Assembly: GCF_003054965.1 (NCBI RefSeq)
Contig: NZ_MIES01000026.1
Span: forward strand, 806,001 to 870,000
Direction of reading: 5' to 3'
Length of the DNA stretch: 64,000 bases
Source: Saccharospirillum sp. MSK14-1
GTDB taxonomy: Bacteria > Pseudomonadota > Gammaproteobacteria > Pseudomonadales > Natronospirillaceae
Part shown: positions 7,634-17,658 of the stretch, piece after piece
Layout: each line of letters opens with the position of its first letter
Numbering within the stretch: position 1 is the stretch's first letter
Translations under genes and position numbers: made by a program
The notes under the pieces: generated by a model
Databases searched by the model: none
What the model saw: only the letters and a program-made list of their open reading frames with translations
Told to the model about the DNA's origin: nothing

Positions 7634-9973
7634 ATGCCGAATCGAAAATCCCCCCGTCGTCCATCATCTTCCAAGTCACCATCAACCGACAGCCGCTGGC
7701 GTCGCTGGCGCTGGAGACTGTTGCAGGCCACTTTGATTGGTCTGGCGGTGTTGATTGCCTGGATGTTTTATCTCAACGCCGTGGTTCGCGAGCGGTTTGA
7801 AGGTCAGCGTTTCACCATACCCGCGCGCGTCTACAGTGAAGCGCAGGAGCTCTATGCCGGTGCGCCATTAAGTGCGGATCAGGCGCAGGTGTTGCTCGAA
7901 CAGCTGGGTTACCGCACGGCCGGTCGCATCGATCAGCCCGGGCGCTATCAGCGCAGCGGGCAAACCCTGCGCGTTCATACCCGGGGGTTTAATTTCTGGG
8001 ATGAAGTCGAACCGTCGCGCATTTTGGTGTTGGATTTCGCCGGTGATTCGCTGCAAAGCATTCGCGACATCAGCAACAACCCCATCTTGCTGGCGCGGCT
8101 CGATCCACTCTTTATTGGGCAGGTGTATCCGGGCAATCGTGAAGACCGGTTACTGATGCCATTGCAGGTGATGCCGCCGACGCTGGTGGCTGGTTTGATT
8201 GTGGTGGAAGACCGCCACTTCTTTGAACACCACGGGGTTTCCATCACCGGTATTGCCCGTGCTTTATGGGCCAATGTCACCTCCGGTTCCATTGAGCAAG
8301 GTGGCAGTACCCTGACCCAGCAGTTGGTTAAAAACCTCTATCTGTCGCCGGACCAGACCCTGTGGCGCAAAGGCAACGAAGCCTTAATGGCGTTGTTGAT
8401 GGAATGGCATTACGACAAAGCCACCATCCTGGAAGCCTATCTGAACGAGGTGTACATCGGTCAGCAGGGCCAGCGCTCGGTGAACGGCTTTGGTTTGGGC
8501 GCGCAGTTTTTCTTCGGCACGCCGCTGCCCGCGTTGGATTTGCATCAGCAGGCCATGTTGGTGGGGCTGATCAAAGGGCCGTCTTATTACAACCCCAGAC
8601 GTAACCCTGAGCGCGCTTTGACGCGTCGCAACCTGGTGCTGCGGCTGTGGTATGAAAGCGGCATCATCGAACAATTGGATTACCAGCAGGCTATTAATCA
8701 GCCGCTGGATATCAGCACGGCACCGGGCCAGGCCAGCTTTCCCGCGTTTATGGATCTAGTGCGTCGACAACTGGCCGAGGGCTATCGCAAAGACGATTTG
8801 CTGGCCGAAGGGCTGACCGTGTTTACCACCTTAAATCCGTTGGCGCAGTCGGGTCTGGAACGTGCCGTTGAGCGGCGGATGCCGGCCATTGAATCCGCCG
8901 CGGGTCCGGGTGAGCCACTGGAAACCGCCGCCTTGGTCTCGCGTCCGTCCACCGGGGATGTGCTTGCCATGCTTGGCGGGAGGCGTCCGGAAGTGGCGGG
9001 CTTTAACCGCGCACTGGACTCGCGCCGGCCGGTCGGTTCGTTGATGAAACCGGCGGTGTATTTGGCAGCACTGGAGCAGGGTTATACCTTGGCGTCGCCG
9101 GTCAGTGATGCCGAAGTCACGGTCTCCGGCGCCGATGGTAATCTTTGGCAGCCGCGCAACTACGATAAAGAAAGTCACGGCACACCGTTGTTGATCGATG
9201 CCTTGTCGAACAGTTACAACCAGGCGACCGCGCGATTGGGCATGGAAGTCGGGTTGGCGAATGTGTTCGATGTGATCGATCGGATGGGCATCGACGAAAC
9301 CCCGCCGCCGGTACCGTCGGTGATGCTCGGCGCGCACGGTTTGTCGCCGTATCAGGTGGCGCAGTTTTATCAGACCATTTCCGGCAACGGTTTCTACACA
9401 CCGCTGAACGCCATTCGTGCGGTGGTGCATCCACAGCAGGGCGTGCTGCAGCGTTTTGATTTGAGCGTGGAGCAACGCTTTGATCCGGAACAGGTGTTCC
9501 TGTTGCAGGATGCCTTGCATCAAGTCACCCTCACCGGCACGGCCCGGTCGCTGCAATGGCGTTTGCCGCAGAACTGGTGGCTGGCCGGTAAAACCGGCAC
9601 AACGGATGACAACCGCGACGCCTGGTTCGCCGGTTACAGTGGCGATCGTCAGGCCGTGGTCTGGGTGGGCCGTGACAACAACGGCACCATGGCGTTAACC
9701 GGGTCATCCGGCGCCTTGCCGATCTGGGCGGAATTGATGGCTGAGCTTGCGCCCATTCAGGAACGCCGTGGTCAACCGGCACGGGTGGAATATCTGCACG
9801 TGAACCCAGTGGGCGCGGTGGTGCCTGCGCGCTGTGACGACGCTCGCTCGCTGCCGTTTATTAAAGGCACCGAGCCGCAAGCGCAGCGCCGTTGCAACGC
9901 CGACGGGCCAGCCAGTGATTTGATCGACAACGAAGTGGAGAAACCGTCGATATGGGAACGTTTGTTCAACTGA
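7634..9973 (+). CDS. mrcB: Penicillin-binding protein 1B, bifunctional transglycosylase/transpeptidase
   Basis: Class A PBP that polymerises lipid II and cross-links peptidoglycan. The 779-residue protein has a short basic cytoplasmic tail, one transmembrane helix (about 32-50), a UB2H-like region (about 75-160), a GT51 domain with VVEDRHFFEHHGV (catalytic Glu about residue 192), GGSTLTQQLVKNLYL and EAYLNEVYIGQQG, and a transpeptidase domain with active-site serine in GSLMKP (about 475), SNSYNQA and KTGTTDD (about 655). Length and motifs match PBP1B of gammaproteobacteria. The 3' end overlaps the next gene by 22 bases, and that gene encodes a likely dedicated activator. Confidence 0.95.
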   Translation: MPNRKSPRRPSSSKSPSTDSRWRRWRWRLLQATLIGLAVLIAWMFYLNAVVRERFEGQRFTIPARVYSEAQELYAGAPLSADQAQVLLEQLGYRTAGRIDQPGRYQRSGQTLRVHTRGFNFWDEVEPSRILVLDFAGDSLQSIRDISNNPILLARLDPLFIGQVYPGNREDRLLMPLQVMPPTLVAGLIVVEDRHFFEHHGVSITGIARALWANVTSGSIEQGGSTLTQQLVKNLYLSPDQTLWRKGNEALMALLMEWHYDKATILEAYLNEVYIGQQGQRSVNGFGLGAQFFFGTPLPALDLHQQAMLVGLIKGPSYYNPRRNPERALTRRNLVLRLWYESGIIEQLDYQQAINQPLDISTAPGQASFPAFMDLVRRQLAEGYRKDDLLAEGLTVFTTLNPLAQSGLERAVERRMPAIESAAGPGEPLETAALVSRPSTGDVLAMLGGRRPEVAGFNRALDSRRPVGSLMKPAVYLAALEQGYTLASPVSDAEVTVSGADGNLWQPRNYDKESHGTPLLIDALSNSYNQATARLGMEVGLANVFDVIDRMGIDETPPPVPSVMLGAHGLSPYQVAQFYQTISGNGFYTPLNAIRAVVHPQQGVLQRFDLSVEQRFDPEQVFLLQDALHQVTLTGTARSLQWRLPQNWWLAGKTGTTDDNRDAWFAGYSGDRQAVVWVGRDNNGTMALTGSSGALPIWAELMAELAPIQERRGQPARVEYLHVNPVGAVVPARCDDARSLPFIKGTEPQAQRRCNADGPASDLIDNEVEKPSIWERLFN

Positions 9974-10440
9974 TTCGCCCGGTTGCGCTGATCGTCAGTG
10001 CGGCGCTTTTGCTGGCCGGGTGTGTCAGTCAGCCCGGACCGAGCGAGCGCATGATTCAGCAGGAAAAACGGATTACGCCGGACCTCGATTCAAGCGCACC
10101 GGTTCTGCCCAAATCGCCGGTCGATAACTTGCGTCTGCAAGCCCAGGCAGCTCAGGCTGAAGGCAATTGGGATCGGGCCGCTGGCTTGCTGGAGCGCGCC
10201 TTGCGTCTGGACAGCCGCGAAGCCGATCTCTACGCCGAGATCGCCGAGGTGCGTTTGGGGCAGGGACGTTTTGTCGATGCCGAGCAGATTGCCCTGCGCG
10301 GTTTAACCGTCAACTCCGGAAATGAAGAACGCAGCGCCAGGCTCTGGTACGCCGTCGCTCAGGCGCGTTCAGGACAGGGAAATGTAGAAGGCGCACGCCA
10401 GGCCAGGGCACAGGCGTGCGAGTTCGGACGGTGTGAGTGA
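9952..10440 (+). CDS. TPR lipoprotein, probable PBP1B activator (LpoP-like)
   Basis: A 162-residue outer-membrane lipoprotein candidate: hydrophobic signal and lipobox LLLAGC with Cys24, a linker of about 40 residues, then tetratricopeptide-like helices (AQAAQAEGNWDRAAGLLERA, ALRLDSREADLYAEIAEVRL, and a third). In Pseudomonas aeruginosa the TPR lipoprotein LpoP is encoded next to ponB and activates PBP1B; the same arrangement, with a 22-base overlap to mrcB, is seen here, so the role is inferred from architecture and position. No Lys/Arg appears at the +2 position that would retain it in the inner membrane (Cys is followed by Val), and the family is expected to be outer-membrane anchored. Confidence 0.8.
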   Translation: MGTFVQLIRPVALIVSAALLLAGCVSQPGPSERMIQQEKRITPDLDSSAPVLPKSPVDNLRLQAQAAQAEGNWDRAAGLLERALRLDSREADLYAEIAEVRLGQGRFVDAEQIALRGLTVNSGNEERSARLWYAVAQARSGQGNVEGARQARAQACEFGRCE

Positions 10441-10480
10441 GGGTGCTTTGCACCCTCGGAAGTCGCTGAAAAGCAGCGAC
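10439..10480 (+). terminator. Two consecutive hairpins after the lpoP-like gene
   Basis: GAGGGTGC/GCACCCTC (10439-10446 and 10450-10457, loop TTT) overlaps the stop codon, and GTCGCTG/CAGCGAC (10462-10468 and 10474-10480) follows. Neither has a T-tract, so they may slow transcription or protect mRNA ends between the convergent mrcB-lpoP and dpp operons. The stretch also has a direct repeat GCGTCTCCCGT just downstream. Confidence 0.4.
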
Positions 10481-10525
10481 GGGGTTTGCACTTCGCTACT
10501 GGCGTCTCCCGTCCAGCGTCTCCCG

Positions 10526-11536
10526 TTAAGCGCTCACCAAATACGGCAAACGCCCTTCATCCACGCCAAAACACGCCACGGTCGAGGCGTCACTCTGCTC
10601 CGTAAGCACCGGCGTTTCTGCGCTGCAGCGTTCGTTAGCGAACTGGCAGCGACCGTGGAAGGCACAGCCTGACGGCGGATTCAGCGGTGACGGCAACTCG
10701 CCGGTCAGACGAATCTTGTCGATGCGTTTTTCCGGTTCGATGCGCGGCGTCGACGACAGCAGCGCCCGGGTGTAAGGGTGTTGCGGGTTGCCGAAAATCT
10801 GCTCGGTCGAACCGTATTCCACCACCTTACCCAGGTACATCACCATCACTTCATCGGCGATGTGTTCCACCACTGACAGATCGTGCGAGATAAACACATA
10901 GGCCAGGCCCAGTTCATCCTGCAAATCCATCATCAGGTTCAGCACCTGCGCCTGCACCGACACATCCAGAGCCGAGACCGGTTCGTCAGCCACCACCACT
11001 TTCGGGTTCATCATCAACCCGCGCGCAATGGCGATGCGCTGACGCTGACCGCCGGAAAACATGTGCGGGTAGCGGTCGTAATGTTCCGGGCGCAGGCCGA
11101 CTTTCTGCAGTAAGGCAATCGCCTTTTCCTTGCGCTCGGCCTTGCTCAGCTTGGTGTTGATGACCAGCGGCTCTTCCAGAATGGTGCCGACTTTCTTACG
11201 CGGGTTCAGCGAGCCATACGGGTTCTGAAAGATGATCTGAATGCGCTGGCGCAGTTCTTTGCGTTTGGCTTTATCGAGCTTGAGCAAATCCTGGCCGTCG
11301 AATTCCAAGGCGCCTTCGGTCGGCGTTTCGATCATCGTCAGCAGACGCGCCAGCGTCGATTTACCACAACCGGACTCACCAACCACGGCCAGCGTTTTAC
11401 CGGCTTCAACCGAGAAGTTTACGCCATCGAGCGCCTTGACGGTGCCCTTGGGCTTCATCATGCCCTGGTTAACGCTGTAATGCTGTTTCAAACCCAGCCC
11501 TTGCATGATCGGGCGGGTGCTTTGGGTGTCCGTCAT
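10526..11536 (-). CDS. dppF: Dipeptide/oligopeptide ABC transporter ATP-binding protein
   Basis: ATPase subunit of a peptide importer, 336 residues. Walker [10 protein letters not shown] (about residue 53), Q-loop [12 protein letters not shown], signature [15 protein letters not shown], Walker [13 protein letters not shown], and the oligopeptide-type C-terminal extension with [17 protein letters not shown] and later cysteines (C, C, C), which in OppD/DppF-type proteins binds an iron-sulfur cluster. It is the last gene of dppABCDF; its ATG overlaps the stop of dppD as ATGA. Substrate range (dipeptides versus longer peptides) cannot be told from the ATPase. Confidence 0.93.
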   Translation of the reverse strand: MTDTQSTRPIMQGLGLKQHYSVNQGMMKPKGTVKALDGVNFSVEAGKTLAVVGESGCGKSTLARLLTMIETPTEGALEFDGQDLLKLDKAKRKELRQRIQIIFQNPYGSLNPRKKVGTILEEPLVINTKLSKAERKEKAIALLQKVGLRPEHYDRYPHMFSGGQRQRIAIARGLMMNPKVVVADEPVSALDVSVQAQVLNLMMDLQDELGLAYVFISHDLSVVEHIADEVMVMYLGKVVEYGSTEQIFGNPQHPYTRALLSSTPRIEPEKRIDKIRLTGELPSPLNPPSGCAFHGRCQFANERCSAETPVLTEQSDASTVACFGVDEGRLPYLVSA

Positions 11537-12528
11537 GCGGCGGGCCTCCCGTTATCATCCAATGGGAAGAAGCACTTGGCCTGGCGACCTTCGGGGCCGA
11601 TGTAACCAGGTTCTTCAGTTCGGCAACGCTCGGTGGCGTAGGGGCAACGCGGGTTCAACAGACAGCCGCTGGGGCGGTCGTTAGCGCCGGGTACCACACC
11701 GGGCAACGCTTGCAGTCGGTCACTGCCGCTGGCTGATTCGGGCAGCGAGCGCATCAACGCCTGAGTGTAAGGGTGACGCGGCGCCTTAAAGATTTCGCTG
11801 GCCGGTCCCGTTTCCACAATCTGACCGGCGTACATCACCACGACGCGATCGGCGGCTTCAGCCACCAACGCCAGGTCATGGGTGATGAGGATCAGACCCA
11901 TCTGTTTTTCGCGCTGCAGCTTCAGCAGCAGTTCGATGATCTGCGCCTGAATGGTCACATCCAGCGCCGTGGTCGGTTCATCGGCGATCAGCAGTTTCGG
12001 ATCGCAGGCGATGGCCATGGCGATCATCACGCGCTGGCTCATTCCGCCGGAGAGCTGATGCGGGAAGTTATCGATGCGGCTTTCCGGTGCCGGAATACCG
12101 ACCTGACGCAGCAGATCGATGGCTTTGTCGCGGCGCTCGGCGGGTGTGCCGCCCTGATGCACTTCAATGGCTTCCATAATCTGATTGCCCACGGTGAACG
12201 CCGGGTTCAGCGAGGTCATCGGGTCCTGGAAGATCATCGAAATGTCAGCGCCGGTGATTTTACGGCGCTGCTTTTCACTGAGGGTCAGCAGGTTAGTGCC
12301 TTTAAAGCTCAGGCCTTCGGCGCTTACTTTGCCGGGAAAATCGATCAGGCCCATCAGTGCCAACGAAGACACACTCTTGCCCGAGCCGGATTCACCGACA
12401 ATGCCGACAACTTCGCCTGCATCGACGTGATAACTGATGCGATCGACCGCGGTGAAGGGTCTCTTACCGGTGCCGAAGGCGACGCTGAGCTGATCGACCG
12501 ACAGCAGGTGGTTTGCGTGATCTGTCAC
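11533..12528 (-). CDS. dppD: Dipeptide/oligopeptide ABC transporter ATP-binding protein
   Basis: Second ATPase of the peptide importer, 331 residues. Walker [10 protein letters not shown] (about 46), [17 protein letters not shown], signature [14 protein letters not shown], Walker [17 protein letters not shown] and the C-terminal cysteine cluster [19 protein letters not shown] typical of OppD/DppD. It forms a heterodimer with the downstream DppF. The gene starts 9 bases after the dppC stop. The strand order dppA-B-C-D-F is the conserved one. Confidence 0.93.
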   Translation of the reverse strand: MTDHANHLLSVDQLSVAFGTGKRPFTAVDRISYHVDAGEVVGIVGESGSGKSVSSLALMGLIDFPGKVSAEGLSFKGTNLLTLSEKQRRKITGADISMIFQDPMTSLNPAFTVGNQIMEAIEVHQGGTPAERRDKAIDLLRQVGIPAPESRIDNFPHQLSGGMSQRVMIAMAIACDPKLLIADEPTTALDVTIQAQIIELLLKLQREKQMGLILITHDLALVAEAADRVVVMYAGQIVETGPASEIFKAPRHPYTQALMRSLPESASGSDRLQALPGVVPGANDRPSGCLLNPRCPYATERCRTEEPGYIGPEGRQAKCFFPLDDNGRPAA

Positions 12529-12537
12529 TGCGGTCTC

Positions 12538-13422
12538 CTATTGTTTGAGTTTGGGGTCGAGGGCATCTCGCAAGCCGTCGCCCATCAAATTAAATGCCAG
12601 TACCGTCAGCAGAATGACCAGGCCGGGGAAGGTCACAACCCACCAGGCGCTTTGGATAAATTCGCGAGCGGTCGCCAGCATCGAACCCCATTCCGGCAGT
12701 GGCGGCTGAGCGCCGAGGCCGAGGAAGCCCAATGCGGCCATATCGAGGATGGCATTGGAGAAGCCCAGCGTGGCCTGAACAATCAAAGGTGCCAGGCAGT
12801 TGGGCAGAATGGTGATAAACATCAGACGCAGCGAAGACGCACCCGCCACGCGGGACGACACCACATAGTCTTTGTTGATTTCGCTGAGCACAGAGGCCCG
12901 TGTTAAGCGCACATAGTGCGGCAGATACACCAGCGACAGCGCCAGACCGGAGTTGACAATGCTGGGGCCCAAAATGGCGACCACAGCAATGGCGAGCAGC
13001 AGCGGTGGCATGGCCAGTAGCACGTCGGCAACGCGCATCACTGCACTGTCAACCGCTCCACCGAAGAATCCCGCGGCCAGACCCAGGCAAATGCCCATCG
13101 CCAGCGACAGCGTCACAATGACCAGACCAATCAACAAGGACAGCCGCGCACCGTGGATCAGGCGCGACAGAATATCGCGGCCCACGCCATCGGTGCCGAG
13201 CAGGAACTGGCTGGTGCCGCCATCGGTCCAGGCCGGTGGTGTGAGAATAAAGTCACGGAACTGTTCGTGTGGGTGATGCGGGGCAACAAAGTCGGCAAAA
13301 ATGGCCAGCAGAACAATAACCACGATAAAGCCCAGGCCAGCCAAGGCGCCTTTGTTGCTGGAAAAATAAGACCAGAATTCGGCCAATGGCGAAACCGGTT
13401 TGGTAGCAAGTGTTTGTGTCAT
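12538..13422 (-). CDS. dppC: Dipeptide ABC transporter permease
   Basis: Inner-membrane permease, 294 residues, with an N-terminal transmembrane helix, the DppC motif FLLGTDGVGRDILSRLIHGARLSL (shown in part: GTDGVGRDILSR) and the EAA-type coupling loop SRVAGASSLRLMFITILPN about residue 195. It forms a heterodimer with DppB and passes peptides delivered by the binding protein. It lies 10 bases after dppB in the same operon. Confidence 0.93.
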   Translation of the reverse strand: MTQTLATKPVSPLAEFWSYFSSNKGALAGLGFIVVIVLLAIFADFVAPHHPHEQFRDFILTPPAWTDGGTSQFLLGTDGVGRDILSRLIHGARLSLLIGLVIVTLSLAMGICLGLAAGFFGGAVDSAVMRVADVLLAMPPLLLAIAVVAILGPSIVNSGLALSLVYLPHYVRLTRASVLSEINKDYVVSSRVAGASSLRLMFITILPNCLAPLIVQATLGFSNAILDMAALGFLGLGAQPPLPEWGSMLATAREFIQSAWWVVTFPGLVILLTVLAFNLMGDGLRDALDPKLKQ

Positions 13423-13432
13423 GACCGGCTCC

Positions 13433-14443
13433 TTATTTGCTGTGGCGAACGCGTGGGTTGACCACGCCGTACATCAGATCAACCAGCAGGTTGATCACGA
13501 TGATCAGCGTTGCAATCAACAGCAGGCCGCCCTGAACGACGGGGTAATCGCGTCGGTTAATGGCTTCGATCAGCCATTTGCCGATGCCCGGCCAGGCGAA
13601 GATGGTCTCGGTCAGAATCGCCCCGGAGAGCAGCATGCCCACTTGCAAACCCATGACGGTAATCACCGGAATCAGCGCGTTACGCAAGGCGTGTTTGGCG
13701 ACGATACGGCCTTTGCTCAGGCCTTTGGCGCGCGCGGTGCGGATGTAATCTTCACCGAGCACTTCGAGCATGGACGAGCGCGTCATTCGGGCAATCACCG
13801 CCATCGGAATGGTGCCCAGCACAATGGCCGGCAGCAGCAGGTGTTGCAGCGCCGAGGCAAAAGCGCCTTTGGCCGGTGACAGCAGGGTGTCGATTAACAT
13901 AAAGCCGGTGACGTCCTCGACCCAGAACATCACGTCCATACGACCGGATACCGGCGTCCAGCCGAGGGTGACCGAGAACAGCAAAATCAGCAGCAGACCC
14001 CACCAGAAGATGGGCATCGAATAGCCAGCCAGAGAAATGGTCATCACCGTATGGTCGAGCCAGCCGCCGCGACGGATGGCTGCCAGAATGCCCAAGGTCA
14101 AACCGACGGCGACGGCAAAGATGCCCGCGCAGAGGGTCAGTTCCAGCGTGGCGGGGAAGCGGGCCATAAATTCACTCAGCACCGGTTTGCCGGTGACGTA
14201 GGACGTGCCCAGATCGCCCTGAAGAATACCGCCAATGTAGATGAAGTACTGTTGCCAGAGCGGCTTATCAAGGCCGAGCATGGCTTCCAGTTCGGCACGG
14301 GTTTCGGCAGAAACACCGCGTTCGCCACCCATGATGGTGACGACATCGCCAGGGATCAGGTGGATCAGGGCGAAGGCGAACAAAGACACCCCGATAAAGG
14401 TTGGGATCACCATCCCCAGGCGTCGTAAAAAGAATTGCAGCAT
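13433..14443 (-). CDS. dppB: Dipeptide ABC transporter permease
   Basis: Inner-membrane permease, 336 residues, starting MLQFFLRRLGMVIPTFIGVS, which is the classical DppB/OppB N-terminus, with DLGTSYVTGKPV and the EAA loop YIRTARAKGLSKGRIVAKHAL in its normal place (about residue 225). The periplasmic loop between helices 1 and 2 contains GERGVSAETRAELEAMLGLD as expected. It follows the binding-protein gene after a 77-base gap that holds a strong hairpin, which would let the binding protein be made in excess. Confidence 0.93.
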   Translation of the reverse strand: MLQFFLRRLGMVIPTFIGVSLFAFALIHLIPGDVVTIMGGERGVSAETRAELEAMLGLDKPLWQQYFIYIGGILQGDLGTSYVTGKPVLSEFMARFPATLELTLCAGIFAVAVGLTLGILAAIRRGGWLDHTVMTISLAGYSMPIFWWGLLLILLFSVTLGWTPVSGRMDVMFWVEDVTGFMLIDTLLSPAKGAFASALQHLLLPAIVLGTIPMAVIARMTRSSMLEVLGEDYIRTARAKGLSKGRIVAKHALRNALIPVITVMGLQVGMLLSGAILTETIFAWPGIGKWLIEAINRRDYPVVQGGLLLIATLIIVINLLVDLMYGVVNPRVRHSK

Positions 14444-14464
14444 GTGGCTAACCTGAAACGAGAA

Positions 14465-14489
14465 AGGGCGGCAGTATAACTGCCGCCCT
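14465..14489 (-). terminator. Hairpin between dppA and dppB (attenuator or mRNA stabiliser)
   Basis: Perfect 11-base stem AGGGCGGCAGT (14465-14475) / ACTGCCGCCCT (14479-14489) with a 3-base loop, followed on the minus strand by TTTCTCG, a poor U-tract. Such stems between binding-protein and permease genes are known to cause partial termination or to protect the upstream mRNA. Confidence 0.7.
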
Positions 14490-14520
14490 GAGAAGGTCTG
14501 TCATTATATTGTTGCCGGTC

Positions 14521-16152
14521 TTATTCAGACTCGGCCAGGCTGACACCGTAGAAAGTATGAACGCCGAACGGGCTCATCTTGTAACCCTGAACAGCCGGGC
14601 TCATCGGTTCGTATACAACAGAGTGAGCAACCGTGATCCACGGGGCTTCTTCTTTGAACACCAACTGAGCTTGTTCGTACAGCGCAGTCCGTTGTTCGCT
14701 ATCAGAAACACGCAGAGCGTCGTTCACCAGCGTGTTGAACTCGTCGTTACACCAGAAAGCAATGTTGCCACCGGTCGCCGCAGCCTGGCAGCCGAGCAGG
14801 GTGTTCAGGAAGTTATCCGGATCACCATTGTCGCCAGTCCAGCCCAGCATGGCGGTTTGGTGGTCGCCATCGGACGTGCGGTCGAGGTATTCACCCCATT
14901 CGTAAGAAACGATTTCAGCGTCAACGCCAACAGCGGCCCAGTCAGACTGGATCAGCTCCGCCATACGGCGAGCGTTGGGGTTGTAAGGACGCTGTACCGG
15001 CATCGCCCAGATGTCGGTGGAGAAGCCGTTCGGGTAGCCCGCTTCAGCCAGCAACTCGCGCGCGCCTTCCGGATCGTATTCGTAGTCGACAACGTCGTCG
15101 TTATAAGACCACATGGTCGGCGGAATCGGGTTCTTGGCGGTTTCGCCAGCGCCCTGATAAACCGCTTCCAGGATGGACTCTTTGTTGGTCGCCATGTTCA
15201 GAGCTTGACGAACCAGCTTGTTGTCGAACGGCGGTTTTTCGGTGTTGAACGCCAGGTAACCTACGTTCAGGCCCGGTGCGGACATGACGTTGATGTTTTC
15301 GTCATCCTGCATTTCAGCGATGTCGGCCGGGTTCGGGTACACCATGTGGTGACACTCACCAGAGCGCAGCTTGGCGTAACGCACGCTGGCGTCCGGAGTG
15401 ATGGAGAACACCAGACGATCGATGTCCGCAGCGCCTTCCCAGTAAGTCGGGTTAGCGGTGTAACGAATAACGGCGTCTTGCTGGTAATCGGTCAGCATGA
15501 ACGGACCGGTTGCGATCGGCAGCTGGTCAACTTGTTCCGGCGTACCGGCTTCCAGCATGGCGTCGGCGTATTCGGCAGAACCGATGGAGGCGAAGTCCAT
15601 GGCCAGATTAGCCAGGAACGGCGCGTTTGGAGCGCTCAGTTCGAAGACAACGGTCATGTCGTCCGGAGCGGTCAGCGATTCGATGGCATCGGCCATGCCC
15701 ATGTAACCGAAGTAGGAGTAATCCTGGTTGGATACACCATGGTACGGGTGGCTTTCGTCCATTTGACGGTTGAAGCTCCACAGCACGTCTTCAGCGTTGA
15801 AGTCGCGGCTCGGCTCGAAACCGTGGTTGGTGTGGAACTCAACGCCTTCACGCAGGTGGAAGGTGTAAGTCAGACCGTCGTCGGAAATTTCCCAGCTCTC
15901 AGCCAGGCCCGGAACGACGTTGGTGCCGCCACGCTCGAACTCAACCAGACGGTTGAACATGGTGCGGCCAGCAGCATCGAAGGTGGTGCCAGACGTGTAG
16001 AACGCCGGGTTAAAGCCTTCAGGGCTGGCTTCTGAACAGTAAACAAAGGTGGTGGCTTCGGCGACCTGCTGGTCGTCAGAGCTGCTGAACCACCAAACTG
16101 CGGCGGCCAGAATAGCGATGACTACCACAAGAATGGGTATGCCTTTTTTCAT
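14521..16152 (-). CDS. dppA: Peptide ABC transporter periplasmic substrate-binding protein
   Basis: Family 5 extracellular solute-binding protein, 543 residues, which captures di- or oligopeptides in the periplasm. N-terminal MKKGIPILVVVIAILAAAVW is a signal sequence or uncleaved anchor: no clean AxA site and no lipobox cysteine follows (WFSSSDDQQ), which is unusual for DppA. Family landmarks are VYCSEASPEGFNPAFYTSG, VVPGLAESWEISDDGLTYTF and the later LNMATNKESI and AMPVQRPYNPNARRMAELIQ. The start is the ATG at 16152, preceded by AGGAG; the open frame extends to 16230 but lacks such a site. First gene of the operon. Confidence 0.92.
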   Translation of the reverse strand: MKKGIPILVVVIAILAAAVWWFSSSDDQQVAEATTFVYCSEASPEGFNPAFYTSGTTFDAAGRTMFNRLVEFERGGTNVVPGLAESWEISDDGLTYTFHLREGVEFHTNHGFEPSRDFNAEDVLWSFNRQMDESHPYHGVSNQDYSYFGYMGMADAIESLTAPDDMTVVFELSAPNAPFLANLAMDFASIGSAEYADAMLEAGTPEQVDQLPIATGPFMLTDYQQDAVIRYTANPTYWEGAADIDRLVFSITPDASVRYAKLRSGECHHMVYPNPADIAEMQDDENINVMSAPGLNVGYLAFNTEKPPFDNKLVRQALNMATNKESILEAVYQGAGETAKNPIPPTMWSYNDDVVDYEYDPEGARELLAEAGYPNGFSTDIWAMPVQRPYNPNARRMAELIQSDWAAVGVDAEIVSYEWGEYLDRTSDGDHQTAMLGWTGDNGDPDNFLNTLLGCQAAATGGNIAFWCNDEFNTLVNDALRVSDSEQRTALYEQAQLVFKEEAPWITVAHSVVYEPMSPAVQGYKMSPFGVHTFYGVSLAESE

Positions 16153-16728
16153 TATTATGACTCTCCTAGATGGATGAACAGCCCACGATGGGCTTTGAAC
16201 GAGTCGGACCCCGGTGAGGACGGCGTCCATGAACCAAAACCAACAGCAAAAACAGGGCCACCGTAGAAAGTGGCGGTTTCAGTTGTTTATAAGCTTATAA
16301 CTGGTTCAAATTGGTGCGTGAGAATAAAACAAGCCTCACAATAGGGCAAACACTGGGCGGCTGCCAGCGGAGGGCGACATTACCCGCGTTCGCGGCAATA
16401 ATGAGGCGCTTGGGCGATGGGCAAGATTCTGTCAGTGAAAGCTGTGCCTTGTCTGTAGCTTAGCAATGGAGCGGCGCTGTTAATTATGCTAGAAACGCGA
16501 TTCTGGCTTAAGAGTTGCTTAGCCCGGCTTGGACTCTCGGCAAACGGGCACCGCCACCCGACGGCGTCGCTTTGGTGAAAAGCGACGGTCCCAGAGTGTT
16601 TTGCATCGCGCTGGGGCTTTGCGCACTATCGGTGCGCCAGAAATGAACAATAAACCATCCTCTCTCGAAGGACCTTCTGGTGAGTGATCCTTGCCAGTAC
16701 CCAGGGAGAGACCGACCAGGAGAATCAG
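16153..16728. promoter_or_regulatory. Divergent intergenic region between the peptide and basic amino-acid transporters
   Basis: 576 bases without a supportable gene; promoters for both transport operons should be here. A perfect 14-base palindrome TTATAAGCTTATAA lies at 16287-16300, about 135 bases upstream of dppA, and is a reasonable operator candidate. A 77-codon frame on the minus strand (16508-16741) has no family resemblance and I do not call it. Confidence 0.4.
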
Positions 16729-17502
16729 ATGGGTCAGGCAAGCGCCCCGCTGTTGGCCACCGACATTTATAAGCAGTTCGGTGATGTCGAAGTCCTCAAA
16801 GGCATTTCACTGGAGGCAGACAAGGGCGATGTGATTTCCGTTATCGGCTCGTCCGGCTCCGGTAAGAGTACCTTCCTTCGCTGCATGAACATGCTGGAAA
16901 TTCCCACTTCCGGCGAACTGCGCGTTCATGGTGACAGCGTCCGTTTTAAAACCAATCGGCACGGCCTGCGTGAACCGGCGGACATCCGTCAGGTTGAACG
17001 CATTCGCTCACAGCTGTCGATGGTGTTTCAGAGCTTTAACCTCTGGTCGCACATGACGGTGATGCAGAACATCATTGAAGCGCCGATTCATGTGCTGGGC
17101 GTCAGTCGCGCTGAAGCGACCGAACGCGCCGAAGAACACCTCAATCGTGTGGGTCTGTACGACCGCCGCGATTATTACCCGGCACACATGTCCGGCGGCC
17201 AGCAGCAACGCGCCGCCATTGCTCGTGCGCTGGCGATGAACCCGGAAGTGATGTTGTTCGACGAACCCACCTCAGCGCTCGACCCGGAACTGGTCGGTGA
17301 AGTTCTGAAGGTGATGCGCGGCTTGGCCGAAGAAGGCCGTACCATGGTGGTGGTGACTCACGAAATGGCCTTTGCCCGCGACGTCTCGAACAAGGTGATG
17401 TTTTTGCATCAGGGGCGCATCGAAGAAGAAGGCAACCCGCAGGACGTCTTCAACAACCCCAAATCCGAACGCTTTAAACAGTTTATTTCACCGAGTTACT
17501 GA
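16729..17502 (+). CDS. aotP: Basic amino-acid ABC transporter ATP-binding protein (HisP/AotP type)
   Basis: ATPase of a polar amino-acid importer, 257 residues. Walker [14 protein letters not shown] (about 42), Q-loop [16 protein letters not shown], signature [19 protein letters not shown], Walker [15 protein letters not shown] and [15 protein letters not shown]. The segment [20 protein letters not shown] is the HisP/AotP/OccP-type insert near residue 75-95. I take the ATG at 16729, preceded by CCAGGAGA, over the longer frame to 16684. It is first in an operon with a binding protein, two permeases and an AstE-like gene, pointing to arginine/ornithine or histidine uptake; the gene symbol is by analogy with Pseudomonas aot. 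Confidence 0.87.
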   Translation: MGQASAPLLATDIYKQFGDVEVLKGISLEADKGDVISVIGSSGSGKSTFLRCMNMLEIPTSGELRVHGDSVRFKTNRHGLREPADIRQVERIRSQLSMVFQSFNLWSHMTVMQNIIEAPIHVLGVSRAEATERAEEHLNRVGLYDRRDYYPAHMSGGQQQRAAIARALAMNPEVMLFDEPTSALDPELVGEVLKVMRGLAEEGRTMVVVTHEMAFARDVSNKVMFLHQGRIEEEGNPQDVFNNPKSERFKQFISPSY

Positions 17503-17658
17503 GCCATCTAAGCTCAGCAATCGGAGGGCGAAGCTCGTTCTTAGAGCGGGCAACTAAAAGCAGTAAACCGAGAGAGCGCAAGCGCCCACAAGGCGCTTTG
17601 TTTTAACGATGAAGGTCAGGTACCACTGACCGAATGATAACAACTGGAGTCAAAGAGA

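Noticed and set aside
11773-12906. A 377-codon plus-strand frame opposite dppD/dppC
   Set aside because: The opposite strand has two clear ABC transporter genes with all motifs; the frame has no family features.
14509-16035. A 508-codon plus-strand frame opposite the peptide-binding protein gene
   Set aside because: Antisense shadow of a conserved gene with a signal sequence and ribosome-binding site.
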